Shown here one piece after another: positions 51,913 to 60,349 of a stretch of 64,000 nucleotides of DNA (its first letter is position 1; every line of letters begins with the position of its first letter). The stretch is from the NCBI RefSeq assembly GCF_029360665.1, contig NZ_JARDUB010000006.1:62001-126000 (forward strand), given 5' to 3'. Origin of the DNA: Eudoraea chungangensis. Its GTDB lineage: Bacteria > Bacteroidota > Bacteroidia > Flavobacteriales > Flavobacteriaceae. The position numbers were made by a program, and so were the translations under genes. A model generated the notes under the pieces. That model was not told where the DNA came from. It saw only the letters and a list, made by a program, of their open reading frames with translations, and searched no databases.

Positions 51913-52755
51913 ATGAAAAAATTAACACTACTCCTGGGGGCGGTATTGCTTTCAATGACCTTAACAGGACAAATAACTACGCCAGCTCCTAGTCCGGCTG
52001 CCACGCTTACACAACAAGTGGGACTAACCGATGTAACCGTTGAATATTCTAGACCTGCTGTACGCGGAAGAGCTATTTTTGGAGCGTTGGTACCATATGA
52101 TGCTTTATGGAGAACCGGTGCAAACAAGAATTCTACAATCTCTTTTAGTGATAATGTTACTATTGGAGGTACTGAAGTAAGTGCGGGTTCTTATGCTATT
52201 TTTACTAAACCAGGAGCTTCTTCTTGGGAAGTTATGTTCTATAGCGACACCAACAACTGGGGCACTCCTCAAAATTGGGATGCTTCTAAAGTGGCTGCCA
52301 CGGTAACCGCCGAGGTAAAGACAATGCCAATGTCTGCAGAAACTTTTACTATTACTATTTATGATTTAAATAATAACGGAGCTACTTTAGGAATTATGTG
52401 GGATAAGACCTATGTAGAGGTTCCTTTTACTGTGCCTACCAAAAAGAAGGCTGTAGAAAGTATTGAAACAGTAATGGGTGGTCCTTCGGCCAATGATTAT
52501 TATGCGGCAGCTTCCTACTACTACGAAGAGGGGGAAGATTTAGAGCAGGCCAAAGAATGGATAGATAAAGCAGTTGCCAAAAATGGTCAGGCCTATTGGA
52601 TAATGAGACGTCAGTCTTTGATATATGCGAAACTTGGAGATAAGGAAGGTGCAATTGATGCTGCTAAAAAATCCTTAGCGGCTGCTGAAGCTGCAAAAAA
52701 CATGGATTATGTTAAGATGAACCAAGATTCATTAAAAGAGTGGGGGGCAATGTAG
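51913..52755 (+). CDS. DUF2911 secreted protein with C-terminal TPR-like helices
   Basis: The 280-residue protein has a signal peptide (ending LTGQ), a DUF2911 domain starting QVGLTDVTVEYSRPAVRGR, the block YDALWRTGANKNSTISFSDN, AGSYAIFTKPG, and a helical C-terminal part (DLEQAKEWIDKAVAKNGQA, then MRRQSLIYAKLGDKEGAID) with TPR-like repeats. DUF2911 is a Bacteroidota family without known function. It is probably periplasmic. It has its own promoter and a strong terminator. Confidence 0.9.
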   Translation: MKKLTLLLGAVLLSMTLTGQITTPAPSPAATLTQQVGLTDVTVEYSRPAVRGRAIFGALVPYDALWRTGANKNSTISFSDNVTIGGTEVSAGSYAIFTKPGASSWEVMFYSDTNNWGTPQNWDASKVAATVTAEVKTMPMSAETFTITIYDLNNNGATLGIMWDKTYVEVPFTVPTKKKAVESIETVMGGPSANDYYAAASYYYEEGEDLEQAKEWIDKAVAKNGQAYWIMRRQSLIYAKLGDKEGAIDAAKKSLAAAEAAKNMDYVKMNQDSLKEWGAM

Positions 52756-52776
52756 TCCAAAACTTTTATTAAAACT

Positions 52777-52805
52777 AAACCCTGATCTATTGTCAGGGTT
52801 TTTTT
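52777..52805 (+). terminator. Rho-independent terminator between DUF2911 and the symporter gene
   Basis: AAACCCTGA-TCTATTG-TCAGGGTTT forms a perfect 9-bp stem followed by TTTTT. On the other strand it ends in TTTAGTTTTAA, so it could also serve the convergent SSS gene. Confidence 0.85.
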
Positions 52806-52881
52806 ATGGACAATTAACAAAGAACTGAAGCAGACAAATATTTAAGTGTCAGCGCTTGTAACGGCCCTATACCCTAATCCT

Positions 52882-54591
52882 CTATTTTATATCAATCGTG
52901 GGATTCTTATGAAGCCTGTCGAAGGATTCCAGAACAAATGCCAACAAGATTACCAATGCACATCCAAAAGCATTTAGCCATAAATAAGACATCCAGTCGA
53001 GACTAAATACTACAATAACTACAATCTGTGTGAGCAGGGCAGAAATAAAAACAGCATTACTGCGGATGTATTTAAAAAAGAATGCCAAAAGGAAGATTCC
53101 TAAGACATTTCCATAAAATATAGATCCGATTATATTTACCAATTGTATAAGGTTGTCGAATAAATTGGCCACACAGGCAATAAGAATAGCCACAATTCCC
53201 CAAATTAGTGTAAAGACTTTTGAGGCTTTTACGTAGTGTTCGGGAGCTACGGTTCCCGACTTATTCCTTTTGTAAAGATCTAGTGCGGTTATGGTTCCCA
53301 ATGCGTTTAGTTCGGAAGCAGTAGAAGACATAGCAGCGGAAAGAATTACCGCGAGCAATAAGCCAATAAGACCTTTTGGAAGATAGTTTAGGATAAAATG
53401 AATAAAAACATAATCCTTGTCGTTTACTTCTACACTGCTATCTGCCTTATTTATGATCGCCTTGGCAGCCTCTCTGTTGCTTCTTTCTCTGGCCAATAAG
53501 GAGATCATGTCTTTTTGTGCAGTAGCCGCCTTGTCCTCGTCTTGTAAGGAAATAGCGTCTGCATAGGCCGATTGGGCAATTGACTTTTCCGTTTCCAGCA
53601 CCTCGTGGGTGTTCTCTAACATTTTATAATCCTCTGCATATACAGATTCATTAACCGCTTTAGTAGCTGCGGGGTTAAAGTTTAATGGGGATGCGTTAAA
53701 CTGATAAAATACAAATACCATTACACCAACAAGAAGAATAAAGAATTGCATGGGTATTTTTAAAATCCCATTAAAAATTAATCCAAGTTGACTTTCACGG
53801 ATTGATTTTCCGGACAAATACCGTTGTACCTGACTTTGGTCTGTGCCAAAGTAGGCTAAAGCAAGGAACATTCCCCCGGTAATTCCACTCCAGAAAGTAT
53901 ACCTGCTTTGGGTACTAAAACTAAAGTCTAGAATATTCAATTTTTCACTTGCACCGGCAATTTTAAGTGCTTTGGTAAAGGTGATATCCGGAGGGAGGTA
54001 TCCCAGTATAAAGAAGAAAGCAATAAACATGCCTGTCATAATCACAAACATTTGCTGCTTTTGGGTAACACTTACTGCGTTGGTGCCTCCAGACACCGTA
54101 TAGATGATTACCAAAGATCCAATTATTATGTTTAGAGTTTTTAAATCCCAACCCAATACAGCACTTAGAATAATAGATGGGGCAAAGATGGTAATCCCGG
54201 CAGCAAGTCCTCTTTGAATAAGAAATAAAACGGCTGCAAGGGTTCTGGTTTTTAAATCGAATCGCCGTTCCAAAAACTCATAGGCCGTATAGACTTTTAA
54301 TTTATGATAAATTGGAATAAAGACCATGCAGATAATGATCATGGCTAAAGGAAGTCCAAAATAAAATTGAACAAAACCCATTCCGTCATGAAAGGCTTGT
54401 CCTGGTGTAGACAGAAAGGTAATCGCGCTGGCCTGTGTTGCCATTACTGATAGCCCAATGGTCCACCATTTAGATTTATTTCCACCTAGCACATAGTCAG
54501 AAACGTCATTGTTAACTCTTGTTTTCCAAACTCCATAGACTACAATAGAAAGCAGTGTTCCTGCCAGAATTATCCAATCTAGATTTCCCAT
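52882..54591 (-). CDS. Sodium:solute symporter (SSS family) with a charged helical insertion
   Basis: The 569-residue membrane transporter matches the SSS family (IYGVWKTRVNNDVSDYVLGG, then SDYVLGGN, GGTNAVSVTQKQQMFVIMTG, and ILSAAMSSTASELNALG). It has about 13 membrane helices. Between helices near residues 300 and 395 sits a charged, helical, likely coiled-coil insertion (EDYKMLENTHEVLETEKSIA and DEDKAATAQKDMISLLARER). Such insertions recur in Bacteroidota SSS proteins. Substrate unknown, probably a sugar, amine or sialic-acid-like compound. It starts one base after the stop of the small membrane protein gene. Confidence 0.9.
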   Translation of the reverse strand: MGNLDWIILAGTLLSIVVYGVWKTRVNNDVSDYVLGGNKSKWWTIGLSVMATQASAITFLSTPGQAFHDGMGFVQFYFGLPLAMIIICMVFIPIYHKLKVYTAYEFLERRFDLKTRTLAAVLFLIQRGLAAGITIFAPSIILSAVLGWDLKTLNIIIGSLVIIYTVSGGTNAVSVTQKQQMFVIMTGMFIAFFFILGYLPPDITFTKALKIAGASEKLNILDFSFSTQSRYTFWSGITGGMFLALAYFGTDQSQVQRYLSGKSIRESQLGLIFNGILKIPMQFFILLVGVMVFVFYQFNASPLNFNPAATKAVNESVYAEDYKMLENTHEVLETEKSIAQSAYADAISLQDEDKAATAQKDMISLLARERSNREAAKAIINKADSSVEVNDKDYVFIHFILNYLPKGLIGLLLAVILSAAMSSTASELNALGTITALDLYKRNKSGTVAPEHYVKASKVFTLIWGIVAILIACVANLFDNLIQLVNIIGSIFYGNVLGIFLLAFFFKYIRSNAVFISALLTQIVVIVVFSLDWMSYLWLNAFGCALVILLAFVLESFDRLHKNPTIDIK

Positions 54592-54592
54592 A

Positions 54593-54694
54593 TTAACTGT
54601 ACAAAGACATAATTAGCCAGAATACAAGTATATAAATGGCGTTTAAAACTAAAACAATGGTATATTGTTTCTTCCAAATAATCTTGTCGATCAT
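54593..54694 (-). CDS. 33-residue single-helix membrane microprotein
   Basis: This small ORF begins ATG at 54694 and ends TAA at 54593. It starts with MIDKIIWKKQ, followed by a hydrophobic helix from about residue 12 to 30 (TIVLVLNAIYILVFWLIMSL). The start overlaps the PIG-L stop codon (TAATG) and has AAAGGAGA six bases upstream, one of the few clear Shine-Dalgarno sites in the window. Its stop is separated from the SSS ATG by one base. It is too short for ordinary annotation. It may be a small subunit of the symporter, by analogy with small partner proteins of some SSS transporters. Confidence 0.75.
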   Translation of the reverse strand: MIDKIIWKKQYTIVLVLNAIYILVFWLIMSLYS

Positions 54695-57228
54695 TATTCT
54701 CCTTTTATTAGATCATTATTTTTGCTTTCTTCATTTTGCATAGAAAGCATATTGGCAAAAATTCTATAGGCGCCCGAAACTCCAGCAGGAAGTTCTCTAA
54801 AAAAACTAAGTCCGGTATATATATAGTTGCCTTTACCATAGGGAGCTACGAGTAAAGAACCATCTAAGGGATCCTCTCCCTCATCTTGCATAGAGAGTAT
54901 TGCGGTAAATCTGCTATCCCATTCACTGGGAAAATACAAGCCTCTTTCTTGAACCCAACCCTGAAAATCGTCTTCTGAAATCTTGTTTGGGTAATTTACT
55001 AAAGAATGGTCTTTTGCGATTATTTCAACAGGGGAGTTTTCGTTAGTTACTCGATTTCGAGATAGTTTTAAAGGGAATGGTGCCAAACCCTCAAACTGTT
55101 TGCCCCACCTACCTGCTGTATTGTACTGTATAATCAGATTTCCACCATTCTCCACATAGTCCAATAAGTAGGATTGTTTTAATTTTAACTCTTCACTTAC
55201 ATTATACGCCCTAATACCGGTTACAACGGCATCATACTCCTCTAAACTGCCAGATTCTATACTATTTGGGTCAATACTTACAACTGTGTATCCAATCTGT
55301 CTTAAGCTCTCGGGAACCTTATCACCAGCACCTGCAATATATCCAATATGTTCCCCTTCTTTCTTAATGTTCAAACGAACCACTTTGGTTTCCGACGGTA
55401 ATAGAACTGTCTGCTGTGGGATGTGATTGTAAGATATAAGAATTAATTCTTTCCTCAATTTTTTATCTCCAATATGAATTACCGGAGCTATGTAGGCTTC
55501 ATTGTCTTCCTTCGGAGGTGTTACCTTAAAAATAACAGTAGCCTCTTCTCCTTTAGTCTTTATTTCGAAGTTTTGATATGCTTTTTCTGTTTTCCAGCCC
55601 TCGTCGAGATCAAGTTGTAATTTTCCTTTCAGATTATCTTTATGTGCAGTGATTCTTACGGGAATTTCTTTAGGGCTATTGTCCGAAAACAGAATAACCT
55701 TATCCTCGAATCTGGCGGTGGCCTCTGGAATTATCCCTAAAGGCTGGTATCTTTCCCCTAAATCTGGTTTGGAGTATTTATAGACCACTGGTCTTTCTAT
55801 TCTAATGGGATTGCCTTCTATTTCTAAATCAAAATAGACATTAAGTGGAGGAGTAGTTTCAGGATTGCCGATAAGGTTTTGGTTTTCCACCTTGTACATA
55901 CCCAAACTCCACTTCTCATTTAGCCAGTATGGATTAGAATATGGGGTATTTATGGGAATAGTTATGCCCAGGGTAAGTTCTTGTTTTTTGTTGTTCTTCA
56001 GATCTATGTTGGAGTTGCTTTTGGTGTCTCCAATTAATCCGGTAGTAACAACCCTTATGGAAGCAGCGCTTCTATTCAACATCTCTAACTTTACATCTAG
56101 AGTGTTGCCCGGACTGGTAAACTCTTCTGTTGAGGTTGCTTCCAGATATAATCCGGTAACCGAAACAATAAGCTCTTGTAACTCCTTTAGTTTAATCTGC
56201 TTCCAGTAAGAACTCTCAACTTTTTCTAAAATACTATATGCTTTTAAAAAGTCTGAAAGATGATTACTGGGATTAACGAAGTCAAAGTCTTTCTCAACCT
56301 TTTCTAATATCTCTCCAATTTCTTCGCCTCCCTTCATTCTAGACCAACGTGTATTTATTCCTTCAAATAAATCGGTCTTGTGAGGGGGCATATCGCCTTT
56401 TAAAAGCTCTACATATTCTGGTTGACTGCCCCTGGTTAAAGGTCTGCCAAAACCTTGACAAAGGTGCTGTGAACTTGCTAAGGACGCAATTTCATTATTC
56501 GACATCCCCTTTAATGGATAATAAACCCCGACGTCTAAAGACATCAATTTAGTTTTATCTGCCTTTTCAAAATTTTCCTGGCTCCCATAAAACCACCAGG
56601 AAGTATTAAAAAACAGCCGCTTTGGTTGCCAAGTATCTACTGTGCTAAGCTGCTTTGGATAAACATTAGCCTGATTTGCTAAATCAAAAGCTTCAACACT
56701 TAAGATGGCTGAAGCGGTATGGTGGCCATGTGTAGTTCCGGGTGTTCTATGATCAAATCGATTTATTATTACATCGGGTCGAAACTTTCGGATGGTCCAA
56801 ATAACATCAGACAAAACCTCGTCTTCATCCCATATACTTAAAGTTTCCGTCGGTAGTTTGGAATAGCCAAAATCGTTCGCTCTAGTAAAAAATTGTTCTC
56901 CTCCATCTACTCTTCTAGCGGCAAGTAATTCTTCTGTTCTAAGAACTCCTAGTAATTCTCTAAGTTCCTGACCTATAAGATTTTGACCTCCATCACCTCT
57001 AGTAAGAGATAGGTATCCTGTTCTAGCTTTGGTCTCGTTAGAAAGATAAGATATCAGTCGGGTATTCTCATCATCCGGGTGTGCCGCAATGTACAGGGCG
57101 GTACCTAAGAAATTGAGCTTTTGAAGCGAATGATATAAATCCGTAGAGGAAGTTGGTTTTGGTGCCTGAGCCTGAAGGATGTTTAGACTGAGACAAAAGA
57201 CAATAGAAAAGACAGTAAGAATACGCAT
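54694..57228 (-). CDS. PIG-L family deacetylase, large exported form
   Basis: The 844-residue exported protein (signal ending LQAQAPK) has the PIG-L deacetylase domain with the zinc-binding AHPDDE (49-54) and a later HGHHTASA. The long C-terminal part contains beta-rich domains and a ThuA/glutamine-amidotransferase-like Rossmann segment (YDAVVTGIRAYNVSEELK, then YVENGGNLIIQYNTAGRWG). Such proteins probably deacetylate extracellular N-acetylated glycans or related compounds. It heads a tightly coupled operon with the microprotein and SSS transporter. Confidence 0.92.
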   Translation of the reverse strand: MRILTVFSIVFCLSLNILQAQAPKPTSSTDLYHSLQKLNFLGTALYIAAHPDDENTRLISYLSNETKARTGYLSLTRGDGGQNLIGQELRELLGVLRTEELLAARRVDGGEQFFTRANDFGYSKLPTETLSIWDEDEVLSDVIWTIRKFRPDVIINRFDHRTPGTTHGHHTASAILSVEAFDLANQANVYPKQLSTVDTWQPKRLFFNTSWWFYGSQENFEKADKTKLMSLDVGVYYPLKGMSNNEIASLASSQHLCQGFGRPLTRGSQPEYVELLKGDMPPHKTDLFEGINTRWSRMKGGEEIGEILEKVEKDFDFVNPSNHLSDFLKAYSILEKVESSYWKQIKLKELQELIVSVTGLYLEATSTEEFTSPGNTLDVKLEMLNRSAASIRVVTTGLIGDTKSNSNIDLKNNKKQELTLGITIPINTPYSNPYWLNEKWSLGMYKVENQNLIGNPETTPPLNVYFDLEIEGNPIRIERPVVYKYSKPDLGERYQPLGIIPEATARFEDKVILFSDNSPKEIPVRITAHKDNLKGKLQLDLDEGWKTEKAYQNFEIKTKGEEATVIFKVTPPKEDNEAYIAPVIHIGDKKLRKELILISYNHIPQQTVLLPSETKVVRLNIKKEGEHIGYIAGAGDKVPESLRQIGYTVVSIDPNSIESGSLEEYDAVVTGIRAYNVSEELKLKQSYLLDYVENGGNLIIQYNTAGRWGKQFEGLAPFPLKLSRNRVTNENSPVEIIAKDHSLVNYPNKISEDDFQGWVQERGLYFPSEWDSRFTAILSMQDEGEDPLDGSLLVAPYGKGNYIYTGLSFFRELPAGVSGAYRIFANMLSMQNEESKNNDLIKGE

Positions 57229-57251
57229 CGAAAATATGTTCGTTTGGTGCC

Positions 57252-57259
57252 CAAATATA
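57252..57259 (-). promoter_or_regulatory. -7 box of the PIG-L/microprotein/SSS operon
   Basis: On the minus strand TATATTTG is a perfect TAnnTTTG, 24 bases before the PIG-L ATG. The expected -33 position is not TTG-like. Confidence 0.5.
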
Positions 57260-57364
57260 GAAAGATAATGACCTCCACGCTCATATTTAAAACTTCTTTA
57301 ACAACCTAAAATTCCTACGCTATTAATAAGTTATGGTAAAAAATTAGTAAACTTTTATAAGTTC

Positions 57365-58312
57365 CTATAAACCAAGACTATCTCGGTAGATTAAATCCGC
57401 ATTACTATTTTGTTGCCAATAGGCCGACTTAATTCTTCTTAGCATTTTGCCAGTAGAAAGCATTTTTTGTTTGTTGTTTCCATAACCACTGTTAGTTTCT
57501 TCTTCCCAACCTTCAATATGAAAGGGAAAGGCATTGGTGAAATGAATAGAAAGAGTTCGCTCTAGTTCAGGATAATGTATGGTATAAGTTTTAAGATCAT
57601 TTACCACCTCAAGAGAGGCTACGGCAGCATAGGACTTGATTTCCCTGTGTGCGGTTCGCAAATATTCCAAAGAAGGAATCATATTTAGTTCACCTATAGG
57701 TAGGTTTTCTGGCGATATCCTGATCAAATTCCATATTTCATTTTCAAGGTGGTCTTTTTTTAGCCTTATCTGCTGATCGGCTTCCCGGGCAAAATAAGAA
57801 TGAGACATAATCTCGTATTCCTCTTTATTGTTTAATTGAGCATACACATGTCCGCACCATTCTTGAACAGAGGTAGAAACTTTTAGGGCATGTTGTACAT
57901 TCTTTACTGGAAAGAAAGAGCTGGTCATAATAGAATATGGATAAATGCCTGTGAGGTATTTTTTTGTGCTATTTAGTTTTAAAACGGGGATGTTATTACT
58001 ATGACTATCATCTGCCTTTACCTGCTTATCTTCTAAAAATGGTTCTGTCACATAGATTAGTGCAGAGGTACCCTGCCTCAGCTCCCCGTAACGGACCTGT
58101 TGTAAAGTATAAGAGGTTATTTCCGCTTTTCCTGCATACCAATACGATTTAAATTCTTTGGAGAGCTCTCGTTTTTCTGTTGGACTCTTTGAAGATGTTG
58201 TTTCCTTGGGGCTAGAGCTATGGTCTGTTTTCTCTTTCGGAATTTCCTGACAGCTAATAATTAATAGGCTTAATCCAAGAGAAAAAGCGATGCTAGTAAT
58301 GTGATATCTCAT
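57365..58312 (-). CDS. Lipoprotein of unknown function next to maf
   Basis: The protein has a lipoprotein signal (lipobox IISC; start MRYHITSIAFSL), then a Ser/Lys/Thr/Glu-rich linker and a domain without recognised fold (GKAEITSYTLQQVRYGELRQ, then SVQEWCGHVYAQLNNKEEYE, ending SAYWQQNSNADLIYRDSLGL). Such genes are often mislabelled septum formation inhibitor because they adjoin maf. The other candidate start, ATG 58339, directly abuts the maf stop codon and would add nine residues. It is the last gene of the overlapping operon DUF2520-KdsC-Maf-lipoprotein. Confidence 0.8.
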   Translation of the reverse strand: MRYHITSIAFSLGLSLLIISCQEIPKEKTDHSSSPKETTSSKSPTEKRELSKEFKSYWYAGKAEITSYTLQQVRYGELRQGTSALIYVTEPFLEDKQVKADDSHSNNIPVLKLNSTKKYLTGIYPYSIMTSSFFPVKNVQHALKVSTSVQEWCGHVYAQLNNKEEYEIMSHSYFAREADQQIRLKKDHLENEIWNLIRISPENLPIGELNMIPSLEYLRTAHREIKSYAAVASLEVVNDLKTYTIHYPELERTLSIHFTNAFPFHIEGWEEETNSGYGNNKQKMLSTGKMLRRIKSAYWQQNSNADLIYRDSLGL

Positions 58313-58339
58313 TTTCTTTTTGTTTGCAAAAATAATCAT

Positions 58340-58945
58340 TCATTCCCGGGTCAGCAAGGCATAGAGGTAGTTGTATACTCTTTGTGTTGGAAGTCCAACA
58401 ACATTAGAATACGATCCTTGAATTTCCTCAATACCAATAAGTCCTATCCATTCTTGTATCCCATAGGCCCCTGCCTTGTCAAAAGGTTTAAATTGCTCAA
58501 CATAATAAGTGATTTCCTCTTTAGAGAGCTTTTTAAACTTTACTTTGGTAACCTCGTGAAGCAATTCCTGGGCCTTTGTACTTGTAAAACAAACCGCCGT
58601 TATAACCTCATGCCAAGAACTGGATAAGGATTCTAACATTTCTATAGCCTCCTTTTTATTCTCTGCTTTGGCAAGATGTTTATGGTTGTGCCAGACAACT
58701 GTATCTGCGGTAATGAGCAATTCCTTTGCGGACAAATTATTTAGATATGGAGAAGCCTTTTCTTGTGCAATATACCTTGCTATTTCACTTCCTTTTAAAT
58801 GATTGGGATAGGTTTCGTCTATGCTTTTTAGGTTTATCGTAAAAGGGATGCCCATTTGTTTTAATAATTCCTGACGTCGGGGGGAGCCACTTCCTAAAAC
58901 TATAGAAAATTCTTTCTTATCCCCAAAAAGAGATGTATTAGTCAT
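58340..58945 (-). CDS. maf: Maf-family nucleotide pyrophosphatase
   Basis: The protein of 201 residues (from ATG 58945) has the Maf signature GSGSPRRQELLKQMG, then ETYPNHLKGSEIARYIAQEKA and LLITADTVVWHN, SWHEVITAVC. Maf proteins hydrolyse nucleoside triphosphates, often modified or noncanonical ones, to monophosphates. A TTG-started longer frame (58966) is less likely. The ATG overlaps the KdsC stop codon by 8 bases, showing translational coupling. Confidence 0.95.
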   Translation of the reverse strand: MTNTSLFGDKKEFSIVLGSGSPRRQELLKQMGIPFTINLKSIDETYPNHLKGSEIARYIAQEKASPYLNNLSAKELLITADTVVWHNHKHLAKAENKKEAIEMLESLSSSWHEVITAVCFTSTKAQELLHEVTKVKFKKLSKEEITYYVEQFKPFDKAGAYGIQEWIGLIGIEEIQGSYSNVVGLPTQRVYNYLYALLTRE

Positions 58946-59465
58946 TGGCAGCGCTAAAATTTTCAAACCAATCGCCTCGAACCTTTAATACTTGTTCAAT
59001 CACATCCCTTACACAGCCATCCCCACCGTTTTTGTGGGATACATAATTGCTAATTGCTTTTACTTCCGGTACGGCATTTTGTGGACAGGTGGCAATCCCG
59101 GAAATTTTCATTACCGGAATGTCCGGAAGATCGTCTCCCATATATAGAATTTGGGATGGTTCTAGTCCTAGTTTCGATATGAAATCGTTTAGGCGTTCTA
59201 TTTTTTTATCAGCGCCTAGGTATATATGCTCAACGCCCAAGCTTTTAAAGCGTTTGCGCACACCTTCATTGGTGCCTCCTGAAATTATTCCCACCGTATA
59301 ACCTTTTTGAATGGCTGTTTTTAAGGCATAACCATCCTTTACACTCATTGTGCGTAATAATTCTCCATTATTATCAATTAAAACCTTTCCATCTGTGAAT
59401 ACGCCGTCCACGTCAAAAACAAAAGTGTTTATGTCTAGTAAGTATTCTTTATAGCTTTTGGTCAT
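58938..59465 (-). CDS. kdsC: HAD-IIIA phosphatase, KdsC-like
   Basis: The 175-residue HAD phosphatase has DVDGVFTDGKVL (Asp nucleophile motif), GIISGGTNEGVRKR (motif II), LGADKKIERLNDF and YMGDDLPDIPVMK (motif IV). KdsC dephosphorylates 3-deoxy-D-manno-octulosonate 8-phosphate for lipopolysaccharide synthesis; this name is inferred from length and motif context. It overlaps DUF2520 by 17 bases and Maf by 8. Confidence 0.9.
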   Translation of the reverse strand: MTKSYKEYLLDINTFVFDVDGVFTDGKVLIDNNGELLRTMSVKDGYALKTAIQKGYTVGIISGGTNEGVRKRFKSLGVEHIYLGADKKIERLNDFISKLGLEPSQILYMGDDLPDIPVMKISGIATCPQNAVPEVKAISNYVSHKNGGDGCVRDVIEQVLKVRGDWFENFSAAND

Positions 59466-60213
59466 AAGTATTCTCTATTGATTTTGTTAAAAGTGTAAAG
59501 ATATCTTTTTGTATGCTTTCTGATAACAGGCCCTCCAGTCTTTTAATTGTGCCTCTGTCTTGTCTCCTTGCAGGACCTGTTTGTGCTTCAAAAGGAGTAA
59601 CCGTTTCAATTTTACCGGCAGTCTCTAAGATTAGTGGTTTAAGGATGTCAAAAGATATATTGGCCTTATTGCAAATAGTGTCACCTAAATAATATAAATG
59701 GTTGCTAAAGTTATTTACAAATACAGCTGCCAAATGTAATTGTTGTCGTTGTTCAGAATCAATTCTGTACACCTTAGTTGATATGGAAAAAGCAAGTTGC
59801 TCTAACAAATCATAATCTTTTGAAAATTCTGTTTCTATACAAAAAGGCACTTCCTTTAGCTCGGTCTTTCTATGGTCGCTAAAAGTTTGCAAGGGATAAA
59901 GTACACCCTTGTTCATGGAGTTGTTAAGGGCGTTCATCGGAGTGCTTCCAGAGGTGTGTACTATCAACCCCTTTTTGTTTTTAACTATCTGTGATACAGC
60001 GCTTATAGAATCATCACTTACTGCAATAATATAAATATCTGCAGCAACAATTTCATGTGGTTGGGTAGTCGTTTTTACCGAGCTGCTAAATGGTTTAAGA
60101 TTCTTATAAGATCTTCCATAAACTTGTTTTACTTCAATATCTTTACTGGAGGTAAATGCATCAAAAAGATGTTTGCTTACCCTACCAGTTCCCAAGAGCA
60201 CTACTTTAATCAT
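59449..60213 (-). CDS. Rossmann-like protein with DUF2520 (6-phosphogluconate-dehydrogenase-like)
   Basis: The protein from ATG 60213 begins MIKVVLLGTGRVSKHLFDAF, a dinucleotide-binding loop, then VHTSGSTPMNAL and a C-terminal DUF2520 helical domain (AAVFVNNFSNHLYYLGD). It resembles ketopantoate-reductase/6-PGDH-like proteins with an unknown substrate. The longer TTG-started frame (60237) is less likely. It is divergent from ccsBA and overlaps KdsC by 17 bases at its end, opening the operon. Confidence 0.9.
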   Translation of the reverse strand: MIKVVLLGTGRVSKHLFDAFTSSKDIEVKQVYGRSYKNLKPFSSSVKTTTQPHEIVAADIYIIAVSDDSISAVSQIVKNKKGLIVHTSGSTPMNALNNSMNKGVLYPLQTFSDHRKTELKEVPFCIETEFSKDYDLLEQLAFSISTKVYRIDSEQRQQLHLAAVFVNNFSNHLYYLGDTICNKANISFDILKPLILETAGKIETVTPFEAQTGPARRQDRGTIKRLEGLLSESIQKDIFTLLTKSIENTYDQKL

Positions 60214-60314
60214 GCTCAAAAATACAATATTTACCAAGTTTAATGTATTACAAAAGTTTTATTAAACCGTAAGTTTTTGGAAAATAAGACTCCATTAAAA
60301 TCACAAAAAGGCCG

Positions 60315-60322
60315 TACTTTTG
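60315..60322 (+). promoter_or_regulatory. -7 box of the ccsBA gene
   Basis: TACTTTTG fits TAnnTTTG and lies 28 bases before the ATG. No TTG is at a proper -33 distance. Confidence 0.4.
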
Positions 60323-60349
60323 CCATTCGACTAAAAATTGCTTCAAAAA

